Part shown: positions 14,638-24,000 of the stretch, in pieces
How the letters are laid out: every line of letters starts with the position of its first letter
How positions within the stretch are numbered: the first letter of the stretch is position 1
Origin: Muribaculaceae bacterium Isolate-104 (HZI)
GTDB taxonomy: Bacteria; Bacteroidota; Bacteroidia; Bacteroidales; Muribaculaceae
Assembly (NCBI GenBank): GCA_003762715.1
Contig: RIBJ01000033.1
Coordinates: 62,001 to 126,000, forward strand
DNA length: 64,000 nucleotides
Reading direction: 5' to 3'
Program-made: the position numbers and the translations under genes
The notes under the pieces: model-generated
Database searches by the model: none
What the model was told of the DNA's origin: nothing
Seen by the model: the letters and a program-made list of their open reading frames with translations, nothing else

Positions 14638-17216
14638 GAAAAGCGGCGGCAGTTCTGTTGTTTGTCTGGAGTGTGACTGTTTCGGCTCAGACGAGGTCTT
14701 TGTCCGGAGTTGTTACGGAGGAGGGCGGCGCGCCGTTGCCGGGTGTGTCGGTAAAACTCTTCAGCGGCTCTAAAATGCGCACTTTCGCGAGGACAAACGG
14801 CGCCGGGACATATAAGATTGCTGTACCGGAAGCCGATTCTGTCAGACTGGTGTTTGAGCGCATGTCATACGCCCGGCAGGAGCATCCGCTGCCGCAAGGT
14901 GACAGGCTGGATGTGTGCATGTCGCCGGCTGCCACAGACCTGAAGGAGGTGGTTATAAGCGCTCCGTCGGTAAAGCTCAGAGGCGATACGCTGTCGTTCA
15001 ATCTCGCCGCGTTTGTGGGCAAAGGTGATGTGTCGCTTGAGGATGCTATGAAAAAGATTCCCGGCATAACTGTGGAAAGCAGCGGCGCCATAAAATATCT
15101 GGGTAAGGATATAAGCAACTTTTATGTAGAGGGTCTTGAGATGCTCGGCGGGCGCTATTCGCTTGCCACGCGCAATCTGCCTGCCGAGTATGTAAGCACG
15201 GTAGAGGTTCTCAATAATCACAAGGCTCGGAAAATAGACTCGGACAAACACAGCGATGATGTGGCTATAAATGTCAGACTCAAGTCCACTGTGAGGGTTC
15301 GCCCCGTTGGAACATACGAGGGGGCGGCTGGCTATGAAAATGGCAGGATGCTTTACCGTATATCGGGTACCGGCATGATTTTCAAGCCCGGGATGCAGAG
15401 CCTTGTAGGTGTCAAGGGCGGCAATGTGAGCAGCTTCTCGGAATCAGACATAAGAGTTCATTACGGCGGTTCTGAAATAGCCAGCGCTGCGGCTTCTGTG
15501 CTGCCTGCGCCGGCAACCGGAGGCGCACCGGTGTCAGCCGCGCGTTATGAAAATGTGCGCGACCGGCTTGTAAGCGCGAATACTGTTTTTAAAACATCGT
15601 CAGACGGCACACTGCGCGCCAACGCAAACTACTCCTATTCGTACAGCGGCAGCTCATACTCTTCGGTAACGAATTATTTTACCGGAGGGGAGGGACTTGT
15701 GGTGGAGGAGCGTAACGAGTCGTCGGCGAGCTCGCACAACCCTGCGTTTGAGGCAGATTATACTCTCAACGCCACTAAGCGCTATGTCAGTAATTTGTTG
15801 CGGTTCTCAGGCGAGGTGTCGCATCAGGAGACCGGTGCGACCAATAACGGAACGCCTATGAGCCAGCGGCGAAGGTTCCGTACATTCAATATCAGCGACA
15901 GATTTCGATTCACAACCCGTATAGGCGGCAGAGAATGGAATTTGTTCTCGTATATAGCCATGAACACTACCCCCATGACGCGACTTGCCGTAGGCGGACG
16001 TCAGGGCGATGAGGCATTCAGAGCCACTCAGTCGGTGAAATCGACTACGGTAATGGTTAATGAAACCGCTTATTCGTCATGGAGCAAAGGCAATTCCAGA
16101 TTTTATCTTAATGCCGGAGTTCAATATGAATACAACAGGGTGCTCACAGGTCTTGAGCGGCTGGAGGGGAGTTACGACAACAGAATCTATTCAACCCGTG
16201 CCGAAATAAGCGCTTCGCCGGTGTATGAGTACAACGAGCCGACCAACAGGCTGTCTCTGCGCCTGATCCTGCCGGTGAGAATGACAGTTTTACGCGCAAG
16301 AAACCGGGTTACGGAAGAGAGTATGAAAATCACGCAGCCCTCTTTCACCCCCGACGCTTATGCTTACTGGCGAATAAACGGTATGTCGGAAATTAATGTG
16401 TCGGCATCTTACAGCAATACGGTCGGTGACTATCTTGACCTTCTGAACAATCCTGTGCAGACATCGTACCGGGCGATAACCGCCCGCTCCGGGCTTGTGG
16501 CAAAAACGCGCGGCTGGCAATGCCGGCTTGGCTACAAATACGAGCGTCCGTTTGATTACTGGCTGATGAGAACCGGTGTGCAGTACAGCTCTACCCGCCG
16601 CAACATGCTCAATTCACAGTATGTTACCTCCGGAGAGGTGTTTTCCACATGCATTCTGTCGCCAAACGCCACCGATATAGCCTCGGCAGATGTGATTCTG
16701 TCCAAGACCATTCCTTCGATTTCCACAAAACTGGATGTGACAGGGGCGTACTCCTGGAGCCGCAGGCACATAGTGCAGCAGGATATTCCGGTGAGATATT
16801 ACGGACGGAGTTTCCGTGGCGGCATTTCAGCGAATTTCCGGCCATGGAGGTTTGTGGAATTCGAATGGAGACCCTCGGCAGGCAAGACAATCTGCTCATA
16901 CATTGGCGAGAGCAGTTCTTATGTAGATTTCAGCGAAAACTTCCGGCTGTCATTTTATCCCGGCGGCGGAGTTGAGCTACGCGGCGCTCTCGAGCATGTG
17001 CGCAAACAGGTTGCGCAAAGCCAATACAAAAATATGGCATTGCTTGATTTCAAAGCGGTGTGGAAACGAGGCAAATGGCGCCTGAATATTGCACTTGACA
17101 ATCTGCTTGACCGGCGCAGCTACAGCTACACGGTGTTCAACGGTGTGGACACGTGGTACTATGACTATGCGCTCCGCGGGCGTTCTGTTGTTGCGGGAGT
17201 GAGCTATACGCTTTAG
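14634..17216 (+). CDS. TonB-dependent-receptor-like outer-membrane protein with carboxypeptidase-like N-domain
   Basis: Outer-membrane beta-barrel protein of 860 residues. A signal peptide (1-18) is followed by a carboxypeptidase-regulatory-like domain at about 19-105 (LSGVVTEEGGAPLPGVSV). A plug-like domain at about 110-200 follows (DLKEVVISAPSV, EDAMKKIPGITV), then a long barrel with alternating aromatic strands that ends YDYALRGRSVVAGVSYTL. I see no clear N-terminal TonB box, and the plug is short, so gating by TonB is uncertain. It is translated in overlap with the GLPGLI gene and is the last gene of the BlaI-controlled operon. The likely roles are uptake, or recognition of a peptide or antimicrobial; the ligand is unknown. 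Confidence 0.85.
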   Translation: MRKAAAVLLFVWSVTVSAQTRSLSGVVTEEGGAPLPGVSVKLFSGSKMRTFARTNGAGTYKIAVPEADSVRLVFERMSYARQEHPLPQGDRLDVCMSPAATDLKEVVISAPSVKLRGDTLSFNLAAFVGKGDVSLEDAMKKIPGITVESSGAIKYLGKDISNFYVEGLEMLGGRYSLATRNLPAEYVSTVEVLNNHKARKIDSDKHSDDVAINVRLKSTVRVRPVGTYEGAAGYENGRMLYRISGTGMIFKPGMQSLVGVKGGNVSSFSESDIRVHYGGSEIASAAASVLPAPATGGAPVSAARYENVRDRLVSANTVFKTSSDGTLRANANYSYSYSGSSYSSVTNYFTGGEGLVVEERNESSASSHNPAFEADYTLNATKRYVSNLLRFSGEVSHQETGATNNGTPMSQRRRFRTFNISDRFRFTTRIGGREWNLFSYIAMNTTPMTRLAVGGRQGDEAFRATQSVKSTTVMVNETAYSSWSKGNSRFYLNAGVQYEYNRVLTGLERLEGSYDNRIYSTRAEISASPVYEYNEPTNRLSLRLILPVRMTVLRARNRVTEESMKITQPSFTPDAYAYWRINGMSEINVSASYSNTVGDYLDLLNNPVQTSYRAITARSGLVAKTRGWQCRLGYKYERPFDYWLMRTGVQYSSTRRNMLNSQYVTSGEVFSTCILSPNATDIASADVILSKTIPSISTKLDVTGAYSWSRRHIVQQDIPVRYYGRSFRGGISANFRPWRFVEFEWRPSAGKTICSYIGESSSYVDFSENFRLSFYPGGGVELRGALEHVRKQVAQSQYKNMALLDFKAVWKRGKWRLNIALDNLLDRRSYSYTVFNGVDTWYYDYALRGRSVVAGVSYTL

Positions 17217-17238
17217 GGCAAGTTCAAAAATCTTTTTG

Positions 17239-17246
17239 TAACTTTG
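17239..17246 (+). promoter_or_regulatory. -7 box directly before the LOG-family gene
   Basis: TAACTTTG, exact consensus, ends five bases before the ATG at 17252. Transcription would start at or next to the start codon, giving a leaderless or nearly leaderless mRNA. Confidence 0.6.
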
Positions 17247-17251
17247 TAGCC

Positions 17252-17806
17252 ATGAAGCAAAAAGAACAGGCGATATGTGTCTACGGGGCGTCGTGCGATG
17301 ATATAGCCGAAAGCTACAAGGCTGCCGCATTCAGAGTCGGCGCTCTGATAGCGGAGAGCGGGTACCCTCTGGTCAGCGGAGGGGGCAGAGGCGGTCTCAT
17401 GGCGGCTGCCATAAACGGCGCTACAGCCGGCGGAGGCGAGAGTGTAGGTGTGTTGCCGCAGTTCATGATAGACAAGAACTGGCAGCACCCGGCTTTGTCG
17501 TCAATGATTGCGACCCCGGACATGCACACGCGAAAGCACAAAATGGCTTCAATGAGCGGTGGTGTCATAGCGTTGCCGGGAGGAGTAGGCACCCTTGACG
17601 AGCTGATGGAGATAATAACATGGAAGCAGCTGGGGCTTTATACCGGCAACGTGGTGATTCTTAACACCGACGGCTATTACGACCCTTTGCTTGAAATGCT
17701 TGCGCGCATTGAGGAGCGGGGCTTCATGCGGAGTGGCGGAGTGAGTCTCTGGAGTGTAGCCGAAACACCGGAGGAAGCGGTGGCTGCCGCTATTGCTGCA
17801 AAGTAG
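17252..17806 (+). CDS. LOG family nucleotide 5'-monophosphate phosphoribohydrolase (TIGR00730)
   Basis: A 184-residue Rossmann-fold protein. The nucleotide loop SGGGRGGLMAAA near residue 48 and the signature ALPGGVGTLDELMEII near residue 108 define the LOG/lysine-decarboxylase-like family. Family members cleave the N-glycosidic bond of AMP or modified AMP, releasing ribose 5-phosphate and a base; in plants and some bacteria this activates cytokinins. The bacterial physiological role is usually nucleotide salvage or turnover. The next start lies 13 bases after the stop. Probably leaderless (see the adjacent -7 box). Confidence 0.9.
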   Translation: MKQKEQAICVYGASCDDIAESYKAAAFRVGALIAESGYPLVSGGGRGGLMAAAINGATAGGGESVGVLPQFMIDKNWQHPALSSMIATPDMHTRKHKMASMSGGVIALPGGVGTLDELMEIITWKQLGLYTGNVVILNTDGYYDPLLEMLARIEERGFMRSGGVSLWSVAETPEEAVAAAIAAK

Positions 17807-17819
17807 GTATTATTATATT

Positions 17820-18704
17820 ATGGCGCAGGCAGAACAGACGCGGTACAGTGATGATACGGTAGAGCTTATTTCAATCTCGACCGGAGAGTCTGTCGCGTCT
17901 GATGAGGTTGAAACAGCTGCGCCTGCGCGAGATGCTTGCGAGCTTTGGCTTGACGGAGCAATGTGCCGGGAGACGGATGCACCGGCCGAGGCTTGTTGCT
18001 ACAGTGAGGCGGGTGACAGCTATCTGAACGGATTGTATGCCGAACCGCGACCGGTGCTGCCGGGGTACGACACCGGTATCGCCGCGCTTGTTATCGGGGC
18101 GTTTCTGCTTGTGGCGCTCAATATGCGTCACTACACCACATTTCTGAAAGGGTTTGCGCAGGATTTGTGGAGTGTCAGGCTCAGAGACAATCTTTTTGAG
18201 GACCACACGGTGAGTGAGACCAAGGTAATTGCATCGCTTGTCATCATGTTGTGTGTCAGCGGCGGCGTACTCCTTGATTTTCTGTTTCCCGTGCACTGTA
18301 TTTCAGATGTTACCCCGTTTTTGAGTGTGTTGGCGCTTGCCGTGTGTGTTGCGGTTTATTATGCGTTTCAGCTGTGTGCCTATTCGGTGGTGGGCTATGT
18401 GTTTACCTCAAGGGTATCGGCCCGGATATGGCTGCGCGGGTTCAATGCCTCGCAGGTGCTTCTCAGTCTGTGCGTGTGGGTTCCCGCCCTGATAGTGCTG
18501 TTCAATCCCGCGCTTGGCAGTTCAATGCTTATTGTGGGCGGAGTACTCTACATTTTGGCGAGAATCATATTCATAAGCAAGGGTTTTAGAATTTTTTACA
18601 ACAATATTCCGTCACTGATTTACTTTATTTTGTACCTTTGCGCCTTGGAAATTATACCGCTTGTCATAGCGGCGCATGTTGCCCATTTTCTAACACAAAC
18701 CTGA
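17820..18704 (+). CDS. DUF4271 membrane protein
   Basis: Integral membrane protein of 294 residues, with a soluble N-terminus of about 85 residues that contains several Cys and acidic residues. About six to seven hydrophobic helices follow, the last in NIPSLIYFILYLCALEIIPL. That ending is characteristic of DUF4271 proteins, which in Bacteroidota are regularly encoded just before uroporphyrinogen-III synthase, as here (20-base gap). I chose ATG 17820 because the earlier TTG 17793 would overlap the preceding gene and adds nothing conserved. The function is unknown; the persistent linkage suggests a connection to tetrapyrrole synthesis or simply a conserved operon. Confidence 0.82.
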   Translation: MAQAEQTRYSDDTVELISISTGESVASDEVETAAPARDACELWLDGAMCRETDAPAEACCYSEAGDSYLNGLYAEPRPVLPGYDTGIAALVIGAFLLVALNMRHYTTFLKGFAQDLWSVRLRDNLFEDHTVSETKVIASLVIMLCVSGGVLLDFLFPVHCISDVTPFLSVLALAVCVAVYYAFQLCAYSVVGYVFTSRVSARIWLRGFNASQVLLSLCVWVPALIVLFNPALGSSMLIVGGVLYILARIIFISKGFRIFYNNIPSLIYFILYLCALEIIPLVIAAHVAHFLTQT

Positions 18705-18723
18705 ATTTCAAAAGAACTTAAGC

Positions 18724-19464
18724 GTGAAAGTAAACAAGATACTGGTATCACAGCCTAAACCTTCTTCCGAAAAGTCGCCTTATTATGAAATTGCCAACAA
18801 GTATGGGGTCGAGGTCGTATTTCGCCCGTTCATCAAGGTAGAGGGTGTCTCCGCAAAGGAGTTCAGGCAGCAAAAAATATCCATTCAGGATTATACTGCA
18901 ATCATATTCACAGCGCGTACAGCGATAGACCATTTTTTCCGTTTGTGCGAAGAGATGCGTGTGACCATACCCGATACAATGAAGTACTTCTGCACCACAG
19001 AAAGCATTGCATTGTATTTACAGAAATACACTGTGTACCGCAAACGCAAGATTTTCCATGCAGACACAGGCAAGCTCGCCGATCTTATTCCTTATCTAGT
19101 GAAGCATAACAAGGAAAAGTTTCTGTATGCCGTGAGCGATGTGCACAAAGATGAGACAAATCTTCTTGACGACCACAAAATCAACTACACCAAGGCAGTC
19201 ATGTACCGTACGGTGAGCAATGATTTCGGACCGGATGAGAAATTTGACTACGACATGCTGATATTCTTCAGCCCCAGCGGTATAGCCTCTCTGATGAAGA
19301 ATTTCCCGGAATTTGAGCAGAAAGACATAAAAATAGGCTGTTTCGGCGCCACAACCGCAAAGGCGGTGAAGGATGCGGGTCTGCGTCTTGATGTCGAGGC
19401 TCCCTCTGTCAAGGCTCCCTCCATGACGGCGGCTCTCGAGAATTTCCTGAAGGAGAACAACTGA
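18724..19464 (+). CDS. hemD: Uroporphyrinogen-III synthase
   Basis: Cyclises hydroxymethylbilane to uroporphyrinogen III in tetrapyrrole synthesis. The 246 residues show the two-domain HemD pattern: KILVSQPKPSSEKSPYYEIA at the start, AIIFTARTAIDHFF in domain 1, and DYDMLIFFSPSGIASLMKNFPEF with KIGCFGATTAKAVKDAG in domain 2. HemD sequences are poorly conserved, but this arrangement and the DUF4271 neighbour make the call firm. The start is GTG 18724. It is part of a plus-strand run with rnpA and yidD. The organism also has a heme-uptake operon at 53.8-63.1 kb. Confidence 0.88.
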   Translation: MKVNKILVSQPKPSSEKSPYYEIANKYGVEVVFRPFIKVEGVSAKEFRQQKISIQDYTAIIFTARTAIDHFFRLCEEMRVTIPDTMKYFCTTESIALYLQKYTVYRKRKIFHADTGKLADLIPYLVKHNKEKFLYAVSDVHKDETNLLDDHKINYTKAVMYRTVSNDFGPDEKFDYDMLIFFSPSGIASLMKNFPEFEQKDIKIGCFGATTAKAVKDAGLRLDVEAPSVKAPSMTAALENFLKENN

Positions 19465-19483
19465 AGGAGAACAATAGAATGTA

Positions 19484-19876
19484 ATGACCGGATTCCGGCT
19501 ATATAAAAAAGAGCGTCTGTGCAGAAAATCTGCTATAGACGCTTTGTTTTTTGGCAACAGCGGTGCCGGAAGCGTGATGGCTTACCCCTGGCGCGCGGTA
19601 TGGCGCGTCAATGAAGGCAGGGATGTGAGCTGCGCGCAGTTTCTTGTGTCTGTGCCGAAAAAGCGGCTTCGCCATGCCGTGGACAGGGTGGTTATGAGGC
19701 GGCGCTGCCGCGAGGCGTTCAGGCTCAACAGAGCTTTGTTGCCGACCGGGAGCCGGGTTGACATAGCGTTTATATATGTAGGCAAGGGACTCACGCCTTA
19801 CAGTGATGCCCAGCGCTCTGTGTGCCGTATTCTCGGCAAAATATCGGAAAAGATATCGGACAATGAGGCTCAATGA
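19484..19876 (+). CDS. rnpA: Ribonuclease P protein component
   Basis: Basic protein of 130 residues that assists the RNase P RNA in maturing tRNA 5' ends. [20 protein letters not shown] opens the protein, and the RNR-type signature appears as [18 protein letters not shown] near residues 65-82. The usual partner yidD follows with a 14-base overlap, the classic rnpA-yidD order. The RNase P RNA gene is not in this window. Confidence 0.95.
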   Translation: MTGFRLYKKERLCRKSAIDALFFGNSGAGSVMAYPWRAVWRVNEGRDVSCAQFLVSVPKKRLRHAVDRVVMRRRCREAFRLNRALLPTGSRVDIAFIYVGKGLTPYSDAQRSVCRILGKISEKISDNEAQ

Positions 19877-20090
19877 GATAGCAAAAGCGATTGCAATCGT
19901 ACCAATCCGGTTTTATCAGCTGTGCATCTCCCCGCTGTTTCCGGCATGTTGCCGCTACACTCCAACCTGCAGCCAGTACACAATAGAGGCTGTGGGCAAG
20001 CATGGAGTTGCAAAGGGGCTGTGGCTCGGTTTCAAAAGAATTATGCGTTGTCATCCGTGGGGCGGCAGCGGTTATGATCCGGTGCCATGA
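19863..20090 (+). CDS. yidD: Membrane protein insertion efficiency factor
   Basis: Small basic membrane-associated protein of 75 residues that assists YidC-dependent insertion. The family core [17 protein letters not shown] and the ending [14 protein letters not shown] are intact. ATG 19863 gives the normal length; the longer open frame from 19803 lies inside rnpA. Its end overlaps the TatD-family start as ATGA. Confidence 0.95.
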   Translation: MRLNEIAKAIAIVPIRFYQLCISPLFPACCRYTPTCSQYTIEAVGKHGVAKGLWLGFKRIMRCHPWGGSGYDPVP

Positions 20091-20722
20091 CAGCTGTTGC
20101 CGACCTACACACGCACAGACTTGATTCTACAGACGGCATAATATCCGTAAATCCTTTTTTTAACGCTTATGACGCCGCTAAGCACTACTCGGCGGGCATT
20201 CATCCGTGGAACGCCGAAAGTGTGGCAGAACGCGAAATAAACGCGCTTTATGAGGCTGCGGCGCGCGGTGAGGTGGTTGCTATAGGAGAATGCGGTCTTG
20301 ACAGGCTGCGAGGCGGGTGTCTTGATTATCAGATAAAAATTTTCAGAGAACACATATCATTGAGCGAGGCGCTGAGAAAGCCGCTTATTGTGCACTGTGT
20401 GCGGTGTACTGCCGAATTGCTTGCCGAGCGTAAGAGAAGCCGTGCTGCAATGCCGTGGGCCTTTCACGGGTTCAGAGGCGGTGCTGCCGAGGCTGCGCAG
20501 CTTTGCAGAGCCGGAATATATGTGTCGCTGGGCGAGCGGTTCAACGCACAGGCGGCAGCTGTGGTTCCGGAAGAGATGCTGCTTGCGGAGACCGACGAGT
20601 CGCTGTTGAGTTTAGGCGCCGTGACGGAGAGAATAGGGCAGTTTTCGGGCGCGGACACCGCGCGCAATCTCCGGCAGTTTCTGAGTATCGAAAAGAGGTG
20701 GACCGGGTTCAATCGCGGATAA
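20087..20722 (+). CDS. TatD family hydrolase
   Basis: Metal-dependent hydrolase of 211 residues, somewhat short for TatD (usually about 255-265). The metal and active-site motifs are present: DLHTHR at the start, [30 protein letters not shown] and [11 protein letters not shown]. TatD proteins act as 3'-5' exonucleases or D-aminoacyl-tRNA-related hydrolases; the substrate here is not known. It is coupled to yidD by ATGA. The following 327-base gap contains a probable small-RNA unit rather than a terminator of this gene alone. Confidence 0.88.
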   Translation: MTAVADLHTHRLDSTDGIISVNPFFNAYDAAKHYSAGIHPWNAESVAEREINALYEAAARGEVVAIGECGLDRLRGGCLDYQIKIFREHISLSEALRKPLIVHCVRCTAELLAERKRSRAAMPWAFHGFRGGAAEAAQLCRAGIYVSLGERFNAQAAAVVPEEMLLAETDESLLSLGAVTERIGQFSGADTARNLRQFLSIEKRWTGFNRG

Positions 20723-20777
20723 ATGTTAACAGTTGACCAAAATTTGGGTTAAATTTTGTGTAAAAAGTTTGTGCCGT

Positions 20778-20809
20778 TTTGTAGTCACATTTGAAATATT
20801 GTAATTTTG
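20778..20809 (+). promoter_or_regulatory. Promoter of the candidate small RNA
   Basis: TTTG at 20778-20781, a 20-base spacer and TAATTTTG at 20802-20809 form a near-perfect Bacteroidota promoter that does not lead into any gene. Confidence 0.65.
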
Positions 20810-20814
20810 TAGTG

Positions 20815-20961
20815 TAAAAATTTTAGACATCGCAAAACGTTAATGCCTGCACCTCTTGGTGCAGCGCGCATGGTAAAGACGAGAGAGTTAACATATTAAA
20901 TAGTTGTTTTATAGATAATTGTGTATTTGAAGCTTAAGGGAAGTCGCGAGACTTCCCTTTT
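20815..20961 (+). ncRNA. Candidate small RNA of about 145 nt
   Basis: A stand-alone unit between a good promoter (20778-20809) and an intrinsic terminator (stem 20936-20945 with 20950-20959, GCGA loop, then TTTT). Inside is a perfect 7-base-pair hairpin with a TCTT loop (20847-20853 with 20858-20864). The only ORF is a nine-codon one from ATG 20870. The start at 20815 is an estimate from the -7 box. No known RNA family is recognised. Confidence 0.5.
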
Positions 20962-20962
20962 G
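20936..20962 (+). terminator. Intrinsic terminator
   Basis: AAGGGAAGTC / GACTTCCCTT ten-base-pair stem with a GCGA tetraloop, followed by TTTTGTCTT. Confidence 0.8.
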
Positions 20963-20978
20963 TCTTATATGGACGAGT

Positions 20979-21025
20979 GCAAAAAAACAAGTGCCAACGA
21001 AGTGAAAGTCACTTTGTTAGCACTT
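20979..21025 (-). terminator. Terminator of the fimbria operon (minus strand)
   Basis: A 17-base hairpin with two imperfect pairs (20989-21005 with 21009-21025). Read on the minus strand it is followed by a T-rich run (GTTTTTTTG). It lies 25 bases beyond the stop of the 1144-residue fimbrillin-like gene. Confidence 0.75.
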
Positions 21026-21049
21026 ATTTGTATAAAGTGTCTGAATAAT

Positions 21050-24000
21050 TTATTTTTCGCGTATCGGTCTTACCGGTTGTCCGAATATCGGCGATGAAGT
21101 GTAGTTGGGCAAGAAACTGTTGCTGCCGTCGCCCTTATATGCTATGTGAAACGCCGAGGTTGTGGATCCGGTGCTCTGGGTATTATACCAGCGTGCTGAT
21201 GCGGACGAGGTCATGAGTTCGCCTCCGAAGTTAATCTCAGGCCACATTCTAATTAAGTACGAAGGTGTTGTGTAGGGGAAATTTTCAACCATCCAACCGC
21301 TTGCCGAGAAGAATATGATACCGTCGTCGGCATTGAACCTGTAGCCCCAGCCGCCTTCGGGGTCTCCTCCGTAGGGGGCATTGGCGAATTTGTCCTGGCT
21401 GAAACAGTTGAATGCACGCGAGGGAGCCACGCAGAAGCCTACCGGACACGGGTCGTATACGGTCTTGACTATATTGTCATCGGGTTTGGTCAATGCGTCG
21501 CTACGACCGTCGTTGGTCATGCACCACAGGTTCCAGTAAGCCTGGAAAGTGGCGTTGTCATCCGGGTAAGTCTTGTTTGGGAAGTAGTGTTCGGCGTCGC
21601 CCGTTCCCCACCATGTGAGTCCTATAGCAGCTGAGTTGATGTTATAGCCTCCGGCATGGTAATCGATACTTCCGCGGAAATCAGTCAGCTCATAGTGAAA
21701 AAACACATGAGGATTGCGTATTCCTGTGCCTATGGAAATGTCTTGATTCATGTGCCGGGCAACATCTATTCTTATGGTTTGTCCTCCTGAAGGCATATTG
21801 TTGTCCTGAACCGGGGCTTCGCCGGCGCGGGAACCGCCAGAGCGAGATGAAGTCACTACCGTGGCGGGATAGTTTTCAAGCACTCTGCCGTTGCCGAGTG
21901 TAATGGACACGGTAGGTATGTTGAAGAGGCGTCGCGGGTAAGCAGGGTCACTCACTGTAGCGTGCAAGGGATATCCGGCACGAACATGGGGCATTATAGC
22001 AGCCGGAGTGGGACGACCCCACTGGTAGTAGGGTACCACGCCTGATTTGGTAACTTCGTAGTGTGCCTGTACAATTCTGAGGCGGTCTTTGGATAGGGCT
22101 GTGTAGAACTGACTCTTGTTGTCGTCCACAGGCTTCATCTGGTCGGCTTTGTCCTCTGTAGTGTGGCGGTGTTGCTTGAGTTTGAGGAATACCTCGCGCT
22201 CCTGACCGTTTTCATCCACATCCGGTTCCGGAAAATGCCAGCCGAGGTCGACATCCATGAAGCTGAATGTCTCTCCCTCCGGAGTGGAAGCGGTGGTGGA
22301 GCCTTGCGCGGCATCGGCAACAAAGTCGGTTGCCCAGATGTGCCAGCTCCATGCAATATTGCCGGCGGCATCGTGCACGGCAACGTTGGCGTTGCCTTGA
22401 CCTATTGTAATGGGTGATATATACATTACAAGGTAGTCGCCCCTTATTTCAAGAGAGTCGGGGTCAACGAGATTGTAGGCGTTTTGCCATACCACTTTCG
22501 GATTTCTTGGCTGTCCCACCTGGCTTCTTATCCAGGGTGTTCTGATTGCATTGTCGTTGTGGTCTACCAGATTGGGGTAGAGCATGTCGTTGACATTGTA
22601 TTTTGCCATCTGTGGCGCGGCATTGACTCTGTAGCTTGCCGGATTGTCGGCTCCGTTTTTGATAGCGTTGCCGTACACCAGCGGGAATTTGTACCAGCCG
22701 GGCGCATTTATCATGTAGGTGTTGGCTGTGTTCATCAGCCCGTTGTATGTCAGGGAAAGGTCAAGCGGATTGTCTCTGCTGCCTACCGGCTCCGCCTCCC
22801 TGAGCTTTTTGTTGTGCTTGTTGAGCACTGCAAAGGCTACCTGCGGCTTTACAGTGACATTGCCGCCCGCTTCGTCGTAGGAAAAAGTAATCCAGTCGGG
22901 TTTTTCAATCTCGTTTCCGTCTTTGTCGCAGTACACGGGGTGCCATTCGATTTCCTCGCGTTGCTGCGACACAATGTCTCCTTTTTTGTTGACCTGCGTC
23001 ATTATCATGAAGCTCTGCACAAAACGGTTTACGAACGAGCCTGTGTAAGGAGCCTTGTAGTACAGAGTGTCGTACGGCTCGGAGTACAGGTCGTGGTTGT
23101 AGAACAGCCCGTTAAGTTTGTCGGCAGTGTTTTTCGGATACGACATCTTGGGGTCAAAATGGCTGTTAAAGTACAGGAAGTACTGTACGAGCACGTCGTT
23201 GGAAATCATGTACTCGTATTTCTTGCCCGGCTCCCAAGAGGGGTGTTCTTTAGTGTATAGCGGCGCGCGGTATGTGAGGGGCACCTTACTGCCGGGGAGC
23301 GACATCTCGATTTCGACAATCACATCTTCGGTAAGCTCCTGCGGCAGAAGAAACAGTGTGAAGCCGTTGTTGGTCAGATAGGGTCTGTCTTTGTCGTCAG
23401 GTCCCCAGCCTTCGCCGTACCACGGTCCGAGAACGCAACCATCGTCAAACTCATTTTTGTCGCCGCCAACAGATGGGTCGCGCTCGTCGCCCGGCAGCGG
23501 TATCTCTTTTTTGAGATAGAACTGCATTGTGTCTCTGATGTTGCTCCACTCTCCCGGCTGGTAGTCTCTGATGTTTTCAGGATTCTGAAGGCGTGAGGTG
23601 AGCACATTCCTGTCGTAGTTGTAGGTGTAGGTACCTTTGCTTTTCACCCCCTTCACGCGAATGCTGTGTATTGTTCCGGCGAGTATGGGGTCTCCTACCG
23701 AAAAGTTTATCTGGGAGAGTATGTGGTGGAACTGCAGGGGGACCGTGCGGCGAAAATCACCGGGACAGGTGATAGCGTCAGCGGAAAGATCCACCTGCTG
23801 AGTGATGTCGGCTGGAGTAGTGTAGTTGAATTTAGCAGTTTCTCCGTCGAGTACCCGCTGGGTGTCAAATTCTACACCGGCATTGTATGGCGCGTAGGCG
23901 AAAAAACGGATGTTTTCCTGATGAATTCCGCTCCAGTAATAGTTTTCATCCGGTTTCCATCTGAAATCGTAATTCTCGGACGGGTCTTTGTACATCTTTA

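Noticed and set aside
22484-23260. 258-codon plus-strand open frame opposite the large fimbrillin gene
   Set aside because: It is a shadow of the minus-strand gene: no promoter, no recognisable motifs, and the opposite frame encodes a clear lipoprotein with family features.
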